64,000 bases of DNA. Source: Ancylobacter sp. Lp-2 (GTDB taxonomy: Bacteria; Pseudomonadota; Alphaproteobacteria; Rhizobiales; Xanthobacteraceae). The position numbers were made by a program, and so were the translations under genes. The stretch lies in contig NZ_JAJALI010000001.1 in assembly GCF_020523795.1 (NCBI RefSeq), positions 124,001 through 188,000 on the forward strand, given 5' to 3'. This document shows positions 34,187 to 43,607 of this stretch, one piece after another. Position 1 is the stretch's first letter; every line of letters starts with the position of its first letter. The notes beneath the pieces are model-generated. The model saw nothing but the letters and a program-made list of their open reading frames with translations. It had not been told where the DNA came from and did no database searches.

Positions 34187-35149
34187 TCAGTGGTAGTCGA
34201 TGGGGAAGCTGAGCTGCGGATCGTAGTGGAGGTCCCAATAGGCCTCCCAGATCTGCCGTGTAACTGGCCCGACCTGGCCGCCGCCGACCGGCCGGCCATC
34301 GAGCGTGGTGACCGGCATGACGCCCGCCGCCGTCGTGCAGAAGAACAGCTCGTCGCAATGATAGGCGAGATCGACCGGCACATGCTCCAGGCGCACCTCG
34401 ATGCCCCGGGCGGCGGCGATCTCCATCACCGTCTTGCGGGTGACCCCTTCCAGCACGCCACGTTCGGGCGTGTGCAGCACGCCATCCTTCACCAGCACGA
34501 TGTTGTAGCCGGCGCCCTCTGTGATGTTGCCGTCGCCGTCGGGCAGGATCGGGTAGATGGCGTCGCGGTCCTGCGCCTCCAGAAGGCCTCGGGTGAAGTC
34601 ACCCCATTGCAGGTTCTTCACCGTCGGGTCGAAGGCGCCGGGCGGGGTGCGCCGCACGGTGCGGGTCACGATGGCCGGCGCGCCGGTGCGCTGCATCTCC
34701 GGGGGTACCACCCACACATAGGGCGAGAGGAACATGTAGAGATTGTTGACGAGGTCCGCCGGCCGGTTGCCGCGCACCGCCTTCAGCCCGCGGGTGACGA
34801 TGAGGCAGACGAAGGCGTCGCGAATGCCGCTCCGCGCCGCCATCTCGCAGAGCGTGGCGCGCACGGCCTCGCGATCCAGGGGGCTGCGCAGGCGCAGCTT
34901 GGCGCAGCTCTTCTCCAGCCGGTCGAGATGGTCGTCGAGCCGGAAGAAGCGCCCGTCCCAGATCGCCGGCACGTCATAGGTCAGGTCGGAGCGCAGGAAG
35001 CCCTGGTCCATCAGCGGAATGCGCGCCTCGGCGAGCGGCACGAGCTCGCCTTCGACCCAGGCGATGCCGCCCGCAAACGGATTGGTGCTGGACTTCAGCG
35101 CCGCGAGGCGCTGCTCATAGCCGGCGAACACGGCTTCCATGCTGCTCAA
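34187..35149 (-). CDS. Class IV PLP aminotransferase, (R)-amine transaminase/BCAT-like
   Basis: 320 residues. The TTG at 35149 is favoured because AGGAG lies 7 bases upstream; an ATG at 35140 is alternative. Fold-type IV features are clear: [38 protein letters not shown] (catalytic Lys in VKNLQWGD), [18 protein letters not shown] and [15 protein letters not shown]. SDxTYxV and [10 protein letters not shown] resemble (R)-selective amine transaminases more than standard IlvE or D-alanine transaminase. It is the last gene of the operon with a flavin monooxygenase, a polyamine-type importer and a flavin reductase, so it may act on an amine product of that pathway. Confidence 0.8.
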   Translation of the reverse strand: MSSMEAVFAGYEQRLAALKSSTNPFAGGIAWVEGELVPLAEARIPLMDQGFLRSDLTYDVPAIWDGRFFRLDDHLDRLEKSCAKLRLRSPLDREAVRATLCEMAARSGIRDAFVCLIVTRGLKAVRGNRPADLVNNLYMFLSPYVWVVPPEMQRTGAPAIVTRTVRRTPPGAFDPTVKNLQWGDFTRGLLEAQDRDAIYPILPDGDGNITEGAGYNIVLVKDGVLHTPERGVLEGVTRKTVMEIAAARGIEVRLEHVPVDLAYHCDELFFCTTAAGVMPVTTLDGRPVGGGQVGPVTRQIWEAYWDLHYDPQLSFPIDYH

Positions 35150-35187
35150 GATAGGCTCCTGCTGAATGATCGATGCCGGCCGGGCCG

Positions 35188-35730
35188 TCAGCCGAGCCGG
35201 TGGAAGCGCCGGTCGAAATAGACGAGGCTGTCGGCCCCGTCGCCCTCGCGCATCGCCAGCACCTCGCAGAACAGCACGTCATGCGTGCCCATTTCCTGCA
35301 CGGTCGCGACGCGGCAATCGAAGGCGACGGCGGCGCCGACCAGCACCGGCGCGCCGGTGGCGAGCGTCGTCCATTCGCCCTGCGCGAAACGCTCGGCCAT
35401 CGCGCCGCTGCCGCCGGCGAAGGCCATGGAAAGCGGCTCGTGCGGGCCGCACAGCGTATTGACGCACAGGATGCGCGTCGCGGCGATGATCGGGTGCGAA
35501 CGGTTGGTGCGGTTGACGCAGACCAGCAGCGTCGGCGGCGTGTCGGTGACGCTGCACACCGCCGAGGCGGTGAAGCCGTAGGCCTCGCCATGCTGCACGG
35601 TGGTGATGACGTTCACCGCCGCCGCCAGCTTCGACATGCCGCCGCGAAAGCTGCGGGCGTCGGGCGGGGGCGGCACGGACGACACCGGCGCGGCGGCGTC
35701 GACGGCTTTCGGGTCGAGGCGATTCATCAT
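35188..35730 (-). CDS. Flavin reductase (RutF/HpaC/NtaB-like)
   Basis: 180 residues. A Pro/Ala-rich N-terminal extension precedes the flavin-reductase-like core: [56 protein letters not shown] and [20 protein letters not shown], ending YFDRRFHRL. Enzymes of this family use NAD(P)H to supply reduced FMN or FAD to a partner monooxygenase. The likely partner is the LLM monooxygenase encoded at the operon start. It lies 31 bp after the ATPase gene. Confidence 0.9.
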   Translation of the reverse strand: MMNRLDPKAVDAAAPVSSVPPPPDARSFRGGMSKLAAAVNVITTVQHGEAYGFTASAVCSVTDTPPTLLVCVNRTNRSHPIIAATRILCVNTLCGPHEPLSMAFAGGSGAMAERFAQGEWTTLATGAPVLVGAAVAFDCRVATVQEMGTHDVLFCEVLAMREGDGADSLVYFDRRFHRLG

Positions 35731-35761
35731 CGGGAATGTCCTTCGATCTGCCGGCTCAATG

Positions 35762-36907
35762 TCAGTCCTCGGCGATGGTGACGGCCATCGCCGCGTCCCA
35801 GCCGATCTCGACGCTGCTGCCCGGCGCCAGCAGCTCGATGCCCGGGAGCGAGGGCACGCGCACGGTGACGAGACCGTCGCTGCCCGGCAGGCGGACGCGG
35901 TAGCGCAGCGTGCCGGTGGTGAACACGGCTTCCTCGACCGTGCCGAGAAAGCGGTTGTCGCGGCCCTGCGCCGCCGCGCCGAGAGCGATGTTCTCCGGCC
36001 GCAGGCACAGCGCCCGGCGCTCGCTCACCCGGCTCGGCGCCAGCGCGCGGATGGTGAGCCCACCCGGCGTGCGCACGGTCACCTCGCGGCCCTCGCGCGC
36101 GAGGATCTCGGCCACCGGCAGCAGGCTGGCCTCGCCGAGGAAGCTGGCGACGAAATGCGTGCCCGGCATCTCGTAGAGCTGACGCGGCGAGCCGATCTGT
36201 TCCAGCATGCCGCCGCGCATCACCGCCAGCCGATCGGCGAGGAAGGCGGCTTCCTGCTGGTCGTGGGTGACATAGATGACGGTGGCGCCGAAGGCGCGCT
36301 GGAAGCGCTTGATCTCCTCCTGCATCTCCTCGCGGAGGTTCTTGTCGAGCGCGCCGAGCGGCTCGTCCATCAGGAGCAGGCGCGGGTCGTAGACGGCGGC
36401 GCGGGCCAGCGCGACGCGCTGCTGCTGGCCGCCGGAGAGCTGGGCCGGGCGACGCTCGCCCATGGCCTCCAGCCGCACCATGGCGAGCGCCTTCTTCACC
36501 CGATCGCCGATCTCGCCACGCGAGCAGCCGCGCATCTTGAGCGGGAAGCCGATATTCTCCGCCACCGTCATGTGCGGGAACAGCGCGTAGTTCTGGAACA
36601 CCATGCCGATATTGCGCCGATAGGGCGGCATGGCCACGATGTCGGTGCCGTCCACCCGCACTGCGCCATAGCTCGGCGGCACGAAGCCGGCGAGGATGCC
36701 GAGCAGCGTCGACTTCCCCGAGCCGGACGGACCGATGAGGGCGAAGAACTCCCCGGCCTCGATGGTCAGCGTGGTCTCGTGCAGCACGGTGAGGTCGCCA
36801 TAATCCTTGCTGATATGGTCGAACTCGACCCGCGCGCCGCGGGTGGCCGGCAGGTCCGACATCGGCAGGGATCCCCTTTGCAGCGTCGAGGCTGTCATGT
36901 CGTTCAT
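35762..36907 (-). CDS. ABC transporter ATP-binding protein, spermidine/putrescine type (PotA)
   Basis: 381 residues from the ATG at 36907, which overlaps the permease stop as ATGA. Walker A GPSGSGKST, Q-loop VFQNYALFPH, signature LSGGQQQRVALARA, Walker B LLLMDEPLGALD and the H-loop VTHDQQEA are all present. The C-terminal ~110 residues form a TOBE-type regulatory domain. It powers the importer made with the two permeases and the binding protein next to it. The family exports nothing and imports polyamines, Fe, thiamine or related cations and acids; the ligand here is not known. Confidence 0.93.
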   Translation of the reverse strand: MNDMTASTLQRGSLPMSDLPATRGARVEFDHISKDYGDLTVLHETTLTIEAGEFFALIGPSGSGKSTLLGILAGFVPPSYGAVRVDGTDIVAMPPYRRNIGMVFQNYALFPHMTVAENIGFPLKMRGCSRGEIGDRVKKALAMVRLEAMGERRPAQLSGGQQQRVALARAAVYDPRLLLMDEPLGALDKNLREEMQEEIKRFQRAFGATVIYVTHDQQEAAFLADRLAVMRGGMLEQIGSPRQLYEMPGTHFVASFLGEASLLPVAEILAREGREVTVRTPGGLTIRALAPSRVSERRALCLRPENIALGAAAQGRDNRFLGTVEEAVFTTGTLRYRVRLPGSDGLVTVRVPSLPGIELLAPGSSVEIGWDAAMAVTIAED

Positions 36908-37743
36908 GCGCCGGCTCCTTTGGTCTCGCCCGCCAGGCGGCGGCGGGCACGGGCGCCGGTCAGCGCCGCCAGGCACAGCAGGGCGATGGTCGCCCCGAGC
37001 ATCACCACGGTGGCGGCGGCGATCACCGGCGTCATCTGGAAGTTCAACTGCTCCCACAGCAGGCGCGGCACGGTGCGCGTCGTCGGGCTGGTGAGGAACA
37101 TGGCGAGGATGAGCTCGTCGAAGGAGAAGGTCAGCGCGAAGATGAAGCCGACGATCACCCCCGGCCGGATCATCGGAAACGTCACATAAAGGAAGGTCCG
37201 CCACGGCCCGGCGCCGAGCGTCATCGCCGCCAGCTCGAAGGTCGGCGCGTAGTTGCGCAGCGCCGCCGAGACGGTGATGAACACCAGCGGCATCGTCACC
37301 ACCGCATGGGCGAGCACGATGCCGGGATAGGTGCCGACCAGCCCGACCTTGGCCATCAGCGGGAACAGGCCGATGGCCAGCACGATCTGCGGCAGGATCA
37401 GCGGCGCGATCACCAGCGCCGCCAGCGTGCGGCGGAACGGCATCGCCCCGCGCACCACGGCGAGCGCCGCCATCACCCCGAACACCGTCGCCACCAGCGC
37501 CGCCGGCACGCCGATCTTCAGGCTGTTGAGGATGGCGAAATGGTAGTCGGCGCTGGCGGCGAAGCTCTCATACCAGCGGGTGGAGAACCCCGAGGGCGGG
37601 AACTTCAGGAAGGTGTCGCTGGAGAAGGACAGCGGCACGATCACCAGCGTCGGCAGCACCAGATAGACCAGCACCAGCACGGCGAACAGGACGAGGCCGG
37701 CGCTGGCGATGCGCCAGAACGGCGTGGCGGCGGTACGGTTCAT
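36904..37743 (-). CDS. ABC transporter permease (PotC-like)
   Basis: 279 residues with six membrane helices. The EAA-type cytoplasmic loop is FELAAMTLGAGPWRTFLYVT followed by FPMIRPG, which contacts the ATPase. The start overlaps the PotB-like stop as ATGA, and its own end overlaps the ATPase start, so the three genes are tightly coupled. Confidence 0.93.
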   Translation of the reverse strand: MNRTAATPFWRIASAGLVLFAVLVLVYLVLPTLVIVPLSFSSDTFLKFPPSGFSTRWYESFAASADYHFAILNSLKIGVPAALVATVFGVMAALAVVRGAMPFRRTLAALVIAPLILPQIVLAIGLFPLMAKVGLVGTYPGIVLAHAVVTMPLVFITVSAALRNYAPTFELAAMTLGAGPWRTFLYVTFPMIRPGVIVGFIFALTFSFDELILAMFLTSPTTRTVPRLLWEQLNFQMTPVIAAATVVMLGATIALLCLAALTGARARRRLAGETKGAGA

Positions 37744-38630
37744 CGCGCCTCTCCCGCGCCGGCGAGGCGGCGGTTCAGCCGCTCATAGAGCATGAACAGC
37801 GCGCAGGTGAGCACTAGCAGCACCGCCGCCAGCGCCGAGGCGAGCGGCCAGTCCAGCAGCCGCGAGACCTGCTGCTCGATGGCGACCGCGATCATCGGGC
37901 TCGATCCGCCGAGTAGCGCCGGCGTGATGTAGAAGCCCAGCGTCGAGATGAACACCAGCACGCAGCCCGCCCCGACGCCCGGCATCGACAACGGCAGGTA
38001 GACATTGACGAATTGCCGCCACGGATTGGCGCCGAGGATGGCGGCGGCGCGCAGCACGCTGAGATCGATGCCGCGCATGGCGCTGAGCAACGGCAGGATC
38101 ATGAAGGGCAGCATGATCTGCACCATCGCCACATGGGTGCCGACATCGGTATTGGCGAGGCGCAGCGGCCGGTCGATGAGGCCGAGGGCGAGCAGCATCT
38201 CGTTCACCACCCCGCGCCGCTGCAGCAGCACCAGCCAGGCGTAGGAGCGGATGACCGCGCTGGTCCAGAACGGCACCAGCACGAACACCATGCCGATCAT
38301 CAGCCAGCGCCCCTGCGCCCGGCTGATGAGGAAGGCGACGGGATAGCTGAGCACCAGGGCGGCGACGGTGACGATCGCCGCGGTCTGGAAGGTGTAGATG
38401 AGCGAGTAGCGCAGCGCGCCGTCGCCGGCGATGCGCATATAGGTGTCGAGCGGCCCGGCCGGGACGGCGAAGCTCTGTCCGAGCACCCAGAGCAGCGGTG
38501 CCACGAAGAACAGCGCCAGCAGCGCCAGCGGCGCCGCCAGCAGCAACAGGCCTCCCCTCGACGGCGACCACGCCCGCGCCCTCTGCCGTCGGGCGGCGCG
38601 AGGAGCGGAGGTTGCCGCCGTCCCGGTCAT
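37740..38630 (-). CDS. ABC transporter permease (PotB-like)
   Basis: 296 residues from the ATG at 38630, 11 bp past the binding-protein stop; the upstream ATG at 38657 lies inside that gene. Six membrane helices, a basic N-terminus with an Ala/Arg-rich leader (RAARRQRARAWSPSRGG) and the EAA loop VLRAAAILGANPWRQFVNV followed by YLPLSMPG. It pairs with the PotC-like permease to form the transmembrane channel. Confidence 0.93.
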   Translation of the reverse strand: MTGTAATSAPRAARRQRARAWSPSRGGLLLLAAPLALLALFFVAPLLWVLGQSFAVPAGPLDTYMRIAGDGALRYSLIYTFQTAAIVTVAALVLSYPVAFLISRAQGRWLMIGMVFVLVPFWTSAVIRSYAWLVLLQRRGVVNEMLLALGLIDRPLRLANTDVGTHVAMVQIMLPFMILPLLSAMRGIDLSVLRAAAILGANPWRQFVNVYLPLSMPGVGAGCVLVFISTLGFYITPALLGGSSPMIAVAIEQQVSRLLDWPLASALAAVLLVLTCALFMLYERLNRRLAGAGEAR

Positions 38631-38641
38631 GGTCGCGTCGC

Positions 38642-39721
38642 TCAACCGACCAGCCACTTGTTGAAGCGGGCGAACAGTTCATCGCCATGCTCGGCCCAAT
38701 AGGCAACGTCCTGCAGCACGGCGGTCTTGCCGTTCTCCGGCGAGTTGGGGAGCAGCGCCTTGGTCTTGGCGTCCAGCAGCTCGAAGGCGGCGGGAACGGT
38801 CGGGCCGTAGGGGATGTGCTGGGCAAAGGTCGCCTGGTTCTTGGCCTCGACGAGATTGGCGAGGAACTGCATCGCCCGCTTCTTGTCCTTCACGCCCTTG
38901 GGCACGATGAAGGCGTCGCAGGTGAAGATGCTCTGGTCGAAAGTATAGTCGACCGGCGCGCCGTCGTTCTTCGGCTTGAACAGGCGCCCGTTCCACGCTG
39001 TGCCGACATCCACCTCACCGGACGTCAGCAACTGAGCGCTCTGTGCGCCCGACGTCCACCAGGTGAGGTTCGACTTGATCTTGTTGAGCGAGGAGAAGGC
39101 GGCGTCGAGATTGAGCGGGTAGAGCTTGTCGGCAGGAATGCCGGCACCGAGCGCGGCAACCTCCAGCGTCTGGGGCGCGAGCTTCCACAGACTGCGCTGT
39201 CCGGACTTGGCGGCCGCATCGAAGAACTCGACCCAACCCTTGGGCCGGCTTTCGGGCGAGAAGGCCTGGGTGTTCCAGCCCATCACCAGAGCCGCGACGT
39301 CGGAGACGATGTAGTGCTCGTTGGCGGCCCAGGGTTCCAGCACCTTGCGGGGCACGATGTCGTAGTCGATCGGCTCCAGGAGGCCGAGCTTGGCCAGCAC
39401 CGCCGCCTCGGCGAAGTCGATATTGGCGACGTCGACATCGACCGCGTTGGCCTCGACCATCGCCTTGATGCGGGCGGTGTCCATATAGGGCGCGCCGAGG
39501 ATCTTCACGCCGCTCTTGGCGGTGAAGGTGTCGAAATAAGCCACCTTGTAGGCCTCTTCGAGCGCGCCGCCGGAATTGGGCACCGTCATGGTGTCGCTGG
39601 CCGCGCGCACGATGGACGGGGCGCCGAGGCCGACCGCCGCCGTGGTCACGGCGGCGGAGGCGAGGAAGGCACGGCGGGAAAGGCCACGCGAAGCAGAATT
39701 GCGGTCGGCACGGTCGGACAT
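38642..39721 (-). CDS. Periplasmic polyamine-type substrate-binding protein (PotD-like)
   Basis: 359 residues from the ATG at 39721, for which AGGA is well spaced; the ATG at 39730 is the alternative. A twin-arginine signal (GLSRRAFLASAAVTTAAVGL) ends at SIVRAAS. The mature part starts DTMTVPNSGGALEEAYKVAY and has WWTSGAQSAQLLTSGEVDVG and AWNGRLFK, typical of cluster-D binding proteins for spermidine/putrescine or related ligands. The Tat signal suggests export in folded form. It is second in the operon, 110 bp after the monooxygenase gene. Confidence 0.92.
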   Translation of the reverse strand: MSDRADRNSASRGLSRRAFLASAAVTTAAVGLGAPSIVRAASDTMTVPNSGGALEEAYKVAYFDTFTAKSGVKILGAPYMDTARIKAMVEANAVDVDVANIDFAEAAVLAKLGLLEPIDYDIVPRKVLEPWAANEHYIVSDVAALVMGWNTQAFSPESRPKGWVEFFDAAAKSGQRSLWKLAPQTLEVAALGAGIPADKLYPLNLDAAFSSLNKIKSNLTWWTSGAQSAQLLTSGEVDVGTAWNGRLFKPKNDGAPVDYTFDQSIFTCDAFIVPKGVKDKKRAMQFLANLVEAKNQATFAQHIPYGPTVPAAFELLDAKTKALLPNSPENGKTAVLQDVAYWAEHGDELFARFNKWLVG

Positions 39722-39831
39722 GACGGACATCCTGATCTCGAAATGAGGGCCATTGGCACGCGGCCGGTTGCCCGGCGAACTCACGGCACGTCCATCGCCG
39801 CCGCGCGCACCGGCGCGGGCGGCGCACGCAT

Positions 39832-41145
39832 TCAGCTGCGCAGGTTCTCGCGGAAGGTGTGCCCGGTGTAATCCTTGCGGTAGATGCCGCGCCGCTGCAG
39901 CTCCGGCACCACCGACTTGACGAATTGCTGGTAGCCGCCGGGGGTGAGCGAGGGCACGATGACGAAGCCGTCGCAGGCCTCGGATTCGAACAGGTCCTGC
40001 ATGTGGTCGGCGATCATCTCCGGCGTGCCGATCAGCTGCGGGGTGAGCTCGCTGATGCCGAAATGCTGGCCGGCCTCGCGCAGGGTGAGGTTCTTCTTCT
40101 CGCTGCCCTTCAGGATGTTGTCGAACACGCCGCGCGAGCCCTGGTTGATCTCCATGTCCACCAGCGGCTTGTCGAGCGGATAGCCGGACAGGTCGACGCC
40201 CATGGCGTTGGAGATCTCGGCGACGCCGAGCTCGGGGCTGACCAGCGAATTGAGGTAGGCGGCCTTTTCCTTGGCGATCGACTCGGTCTCGCCGACCACG
40301 ATGTCGATGGCCGGCAGCACCGCGCAATGGTTGGCGGGGCGGCCGTTCTTCGCCAGCCGCGACTTGATGTCGGCGTAGAAGGCCTGCATCTCCGCCTTGT
40401 CGTGCTGCAGGGTGAACAGCACCTCGGCCCAGCGTCCAGCGAATTCGCGCCCGCGCTCGGAGGAGCCGGCTTGCATCAGCACCGGGCTGGTCTGCGGCGA
40501 GCGCGGCGTCTGCAGCGGGCCGCGGGTCTTCACCCACTTGCCCTCGAAATTGACGTAGTGGACCTTGTCGGGATCGGCATAGACGCCGTTCTTGCGGTCG
40601 AGGATGAGGGCGTCCTCGTCCCACGAATTCCACAGCGCCTGGCAGGCCTCGATGACCTCCTCGGCATGGTCGTAGCGCAGGCCGCGCTCCATCAGCTTTT
40701 CCATGCCGAAATTCTGCGCCTCGCGGTCATTCGCCGAGGTCACGACGTTCCACGCCGCCCGCCCGCCGCTGATGTGGTCGAGCGAGGCGAAGGCGCGGGC
40801 GATGTGGAACGGATGGTAGAACGCCGTCGACATGGTGGCGGCGAGGCCGAGATTCTGGGTCACCGCCGCCATGCGGGCGAGCAGTTGCAGCGGCTCCAGC
40901 AGGAAGATCTGGCCGGGCTGGCGCAGATTGGCGGCGAAGCTCTTGCCGAACGTATCGAACAGAGTGAGCACATCGACGAAGAACAGGCCGTCGAACTTAC
41001 CCTCCTCGAGGATGCGGGCGATGTTCTCGTAGCGCTTCGGATCGAGGGCATCGACCGCGTCGCTCTCGTCGTGCCGCCAGCTGCCATTGTGGTGCCAGTT
41101 GGGTCCTGCGATGCAGAAACCGATGAAATGCATTTGCCGTGGCAC
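39832..41145 (-). CDS. LLM-class flavin-dependent monooxygenase (NtaA/SnaA/DszA-like)
   Basis: 437 residues from a GTG at 41145 that has AGGGG 8 bases upstream and gives the family's usual length; an ATG at 41232 would add 29 residues without a ribosome site. The protein begins near MHFIGFCIAGPNWHHNGSWR and has GKFDGLFFVDVLT, LISGGRAAWNVVTS-type (here DHISGGRAAWNVVTSANDRE), PQTSPVLMQAGSSERGREFA and GFVIVPSLTPGGYQQFV, all typical of the NTA/DszA group. It uses reduced FMN from the operon's flavin reductase to oxidise a small N- or S-containing substrate. It is the first gene of the seven-gene operon ending with the aminotransferase. Confidence 0.9.
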   Translation of the reverse strand: MPRQMHFIGFCIAGPNWHHNGSWRHDESDAVDALDPKRYENIARILEEGKFDGLFFVDVLTLFDTFGKSFAANLRQPGQIFLLEPLQLLARMAAVTQNLGLAATMSTAFYHPFHIARAFASLDHISGGRAAWNVVTSANDREAQNFGMEKLMERGLRYDHAEEVIEACQALWNSWDEDALILDRKNGVYADPDKVHYVNFEGKWVKTRGPLQTPRSPQTSPVLMQAGSSERGREFAGRWAEVLFTLQHDKAEMQAFYADIKSRLAKNGRPANHCAVLPAIDIVVGETESIAKEKAAYLNSLVSPELGVAEISNAMGVDLSGYPLDKPLVDMEINQGSRGVFDNILKGSEKKNLTLREAGQHFGISELTPQLIGTPEMIADHMQDLFESEACDGFVIVPSLTPGGYQQFVKSVVPELQRRGIYRKDYTGHTFRENLRS

Positions 41146-41247
41146 GCCCGTCACCCCTGCGATAGCGACATGACGTCTCGCTGACGGACGACCCCTCACG
41201 GGCCGGTCCGCATCGATGTCCTGTCGGCTCATTCTCGATGACAGGGA

Positions 41248-41258
41248 CGATAATGATG
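41248..41258. promoter_or_regulatory. Candidate TetR half-site upstream of the monooxygenase operon
   Basis: CGATAATGATG here is identical, in inverted orientation, to bases 42280-42290 inside the large palindrome upstream of the tetR gene. It sits about 100 bp upstream of the monooxygenase start in an AT-rich stretch. A short palindrome, TCGATATCGA (41422-41431), lies farther upstream in the same 340-bp gap, which otherwise has no gene. Confidence 0.45.
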
Positions 41259-41488
41259 GAAAAATCGAATATCAATACGAAAATGCCGGCAACGTCTCCC
41301 GGCATGCGCATTTTCTGGTCGATGCATTCAATATAGGCAAATGCCTAGGCGCGAACTCGAAAATTTGCGCAAAAACCGGATCATGGACCAATCGTTCCAC
41401 GCCGATCCGGCCCGAGAGGTATCGATATCGACCGAAAGATCCTCCGGCCACCTGCCCATTTCCGATCAAGAAAGCCGATAATTCCCCG

Positions 41489-42181
41489 TTATGGCGCATC
41501 GACCGGCCGCGGCTCGATCCACTCCGGCAGGTAGCAGCGCAGATAGGCCACCACCGCGCGCACCGCCTCTTCGACGGATTCGCCGGAAATGCGCTGATGC
41601 TGGCTGTAGGAGAGCGCCCAGATACCGTCGGCGATGGCGAGCGAATTGGCGAGCTTGTAGGTCCAGTCCCGCACCGGCGGCATGAGGAAATGACGGTCGA
41701 GGATCTCGGCGCGCGTATGCGCGACCGCCAGCGTGCCGGCCATGTCGCGCTGGCGCACCTCGGTGCTGATGCTCGCGCCGAGGAACAGCCGCATCAGCGG
41801 CCGGTGGTCATTGTAGAAGCGCCCGGCCGCACGCACCCGCAGCGCCACCAGATCCTGCCAGCTCGCCGGACGGGGATCGAGGATTTCGATCGAGCGGCTC
41901 ACCATGCGCTGCAGGTAGTCCTCGGCAAGGGCGACCAGGGCCGCCTCCTTGTTGGGAAAGAAATGATAAATCGACGCGGGGGGCACGCCGGCCCGCTCGG
42001 CGATCTGATAGAGCCCGACATCGCCGACATCGTGATCCTCCAGCAGAGCCTCGGTCGCCTCGATCAAGGCCTTGAGACGGATCTGGCCGCGCCGCCGGCG
42101 CACCCGGCCGGTTGCCGGCGTCACCTGTTCAGCCTCGCCCACCGCCTCGGCGCTCACTTCTGCTTCGGGACTCTCGCTCAT
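41489..42181 (-). CDS. TetR-family transcriptional regulator
   Basis: 230 residues from the ATG at 42181. After a Glu-rich N-terminal tail (residues ~1-30) comes the TetR HTH: RLKALIEATEALLEDHDVGD, IYQIAERAG-type helix (YQIAERAGVPPASIYHFFPN) and KEAALVALAEDYL. The C-terminal ligand domain is helical. It is encoded just upstream of, and in the same direction as, the monooxygenase/PotABCD-like operon, whose promoter contains the same half-site as the tetR promoter. It is probably an autorepressor that also controls that operon in response to its substrate. Confidence 0.9.
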   Translation of the reverse strand: MSESPEAEVSAEAVGEAEQVTPATGRVRRRRGQIRLKALIEATEALLEDHDVGDVGLYQIAERAGVPPASIYHFFPNKEAALVALAEDYLQRMVSRSIEILDPRPASWQDLVALRVRAAGRFYNDHRPLMRLFLGASISTEVRQRDMAGTLAVAHTRAEILDRHFLMPPVRDWTYKLANSLAIADGIWALSYSQHQRISGESVEEAVRAVVAYLRCYLPEWIEPRPVDAP

Positions 42182-42261
42182 CCGCACTCCATTCCTCAGC
42201 CAGGCGACAGGCGGAATACCGCCACCGGCGAGGCCACTCCGACGCCGACACGCACATAGAA

Positions 42262-42292
42262 ATCGATAATCGATGATTTCATCATTATCGAT
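42262..42292. promoter_or_regulatory. Large nested palindrome upstream of tetR (predicted operator)
   Basis: ATCGATAAT (42262-42270) and ATTATCGAT (42284-42292) are perfect 9-bp arms; inside them GATGA and TCATC form a second pair of arms, so almost the whole 31 bp is palindromic with one extra base. It lies about 80 bp upstream of the tetR start. TetR regulators commonly bind such palindromes to repress their own gene. Confidence 0.6.
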
Positions 42293-42649
42293 CCGGTCAA
42301 GCCGTATCCTTCCCGCCCGGCGCCACGCGCCTTCTCCGCGGCCTGTCACCGGCAGCCCGAAGCGACGGAGGGTAAAGGCACAGGGTCACTCATTGGCGCC
42401 TAGCCGGCCAGCCTTCCGTGCCGCTCCGGCAGCAAGACGCCTCGACTGGATATCGCTGACAAGGAAGATATCGATTATGCCGGCGCCGGAGCCAATCTCC
42501 CCGGCGGGGATGGAGGCGTCCAGCCCCCGGCGAAGACCATCCGGCCGGTCGATATCGGGCGCCGTCGCAACGGGATCATCACCGATGCGGGCACGTCCCA
42601 GGCGTCTTCCGCATGGCGAAGGGCGGCACCCGCCTCAGCGCCGTTCCGC
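42293..42649. other. Gap between tetR promoter and betaine-operon end
   Basis: About 360 bp. GATATCG occurs three times (near 42449, 42470 and 42556), but no gene or terminator is recognisable. It separates the convergent-in-order end of the 11-gene operon from the tetR promoter. Confidence 0.35.
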
Positions 42650-43597
42650 TCAGCGCTGCGCCGAGAAGATCGCCTCGCGGGAGACATAACCGACGAAGGA
42701 CCCGTCCGTACCGGTCACCGCAAGGCCGGGCAGGTCGTCCGCCAGCAGCCGCGCCAAAGCGTGCTGCAGGCTGGCCTCCGCCGCGATCGAGGGGACCTGT
42801 CCCAGCACATGCCCCCGATCCATGATCTCTTCGACCGTGATCAGGTTGAGCCGCTTGATGGCACGGTCGAGGCCGAGGAAGCTGGCGACGAAGTCGTCGG
42901 CGGGCCGGGCGAGCAGGGCTGCCGGCGTATCGTATTGCAGCAGCCGGCCGTCGCGCATGATGGCGATCCGGTCGCCCATCTTGATCGCCTCGTCGAGATC
43001 GTGGGTGACGATCACCACCGTCTTGCGCACCTTCTTCAGGATCTGCCGGAACTCGTCCTGCACGCGGACGCGGGTGATCGGGTCGATGGCGCCGAACGGC
43101 TCGTCCATCAGCATGATCTCCGGGTCCGCCGCCAGGGCGCGGGCGAAGCCGACCCGCTGGCGCTGGCCCCCCGACAATTCATGCGGGAAGCGCCGGCGCA
43201 TCACCGCCGGGTCGAGGCCGACCAGGTCCAGCAATTCGTCGATGCGGCGGTCGGTCCGCGCCTTCTCCCAGCCGAGCAGGCGGGGCACGGTGGCGATGTT
43301 CCGCTCGATGGTCATGTGCGGGAACAGGCCGACCTGCTGGATCACATAGCCGATGTGGCGGCGCAGCTCCTGCGGGTCGGTCTCGGCGACGTCGCGCCCG
43401 TTCACCAGTACCCGGCCGCTGGTCGGCGTCTCCAGACGATTGATCATCCGCATCGTCGTGGTCTTGCCGCAGCCGGACGGGCCGATCATCGCCACCGTCG
43501 TGCCGGTCTCGATGACGAGGTCGAGATGGTCGACCGCGTGGCGATCGCTGCCGGCGTAGCTCTTGGTCACATGATCGAGCCGTATCATGGCATCCAC
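42650..43597 (-). CDS. Betaine/choline-type ABC transporter ATP-binding protein (OpuCA/OsmV-like)
   Basis: 315 residues. It has Walker A GPSGCGKTT, Q-loop VIQQVGLFPH, signature LSGGQRQRVGFARAL, Walker B IMLMDEPFGAID and switch His in VTHDLDEA. The spacing GYVIQQVGLFPHMTI is diagnostic of the OpuA/OpuC/ProV group. The C-terminal ~70 residues look like a short CBS-type unit (ASLQHALARLLADDLPGLAV). It is the last gene of the 11-gene operon, 10 bp after the second permease, and powers import of a quaternary amine. Confidence 0.93.
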   Translation of the reverse strand: MDAMIRLDHVTKSYAGSDRHAVDHLDLVIETGTTVAMIGPSGCGKTTTMRMINRLETPTSGRVLVNGRDVAETDPQELRRHIGYVIQQVGLFPHMTIERNIATVPRLLGWEKARTDRRIDELLDLVGLDPAVMRRRFPHELSGGQRQRVGFARALAADPEIMLMDEPFGAIDPITRVRVQDEFRQILKKVRKTVVIVTHDLDEAIKMGDRIAIMRDGRLLQYDTPAALLARPADDFVASFLGLDRAIKRLNLITVEEIMDRGHVLGQVPSIAAEASLQHALARLLADDLPGLAVTGTDGSFVGYVSREAIFSAQR

Positions 43598-43607
43598 TTC
43601 CCAAGCA

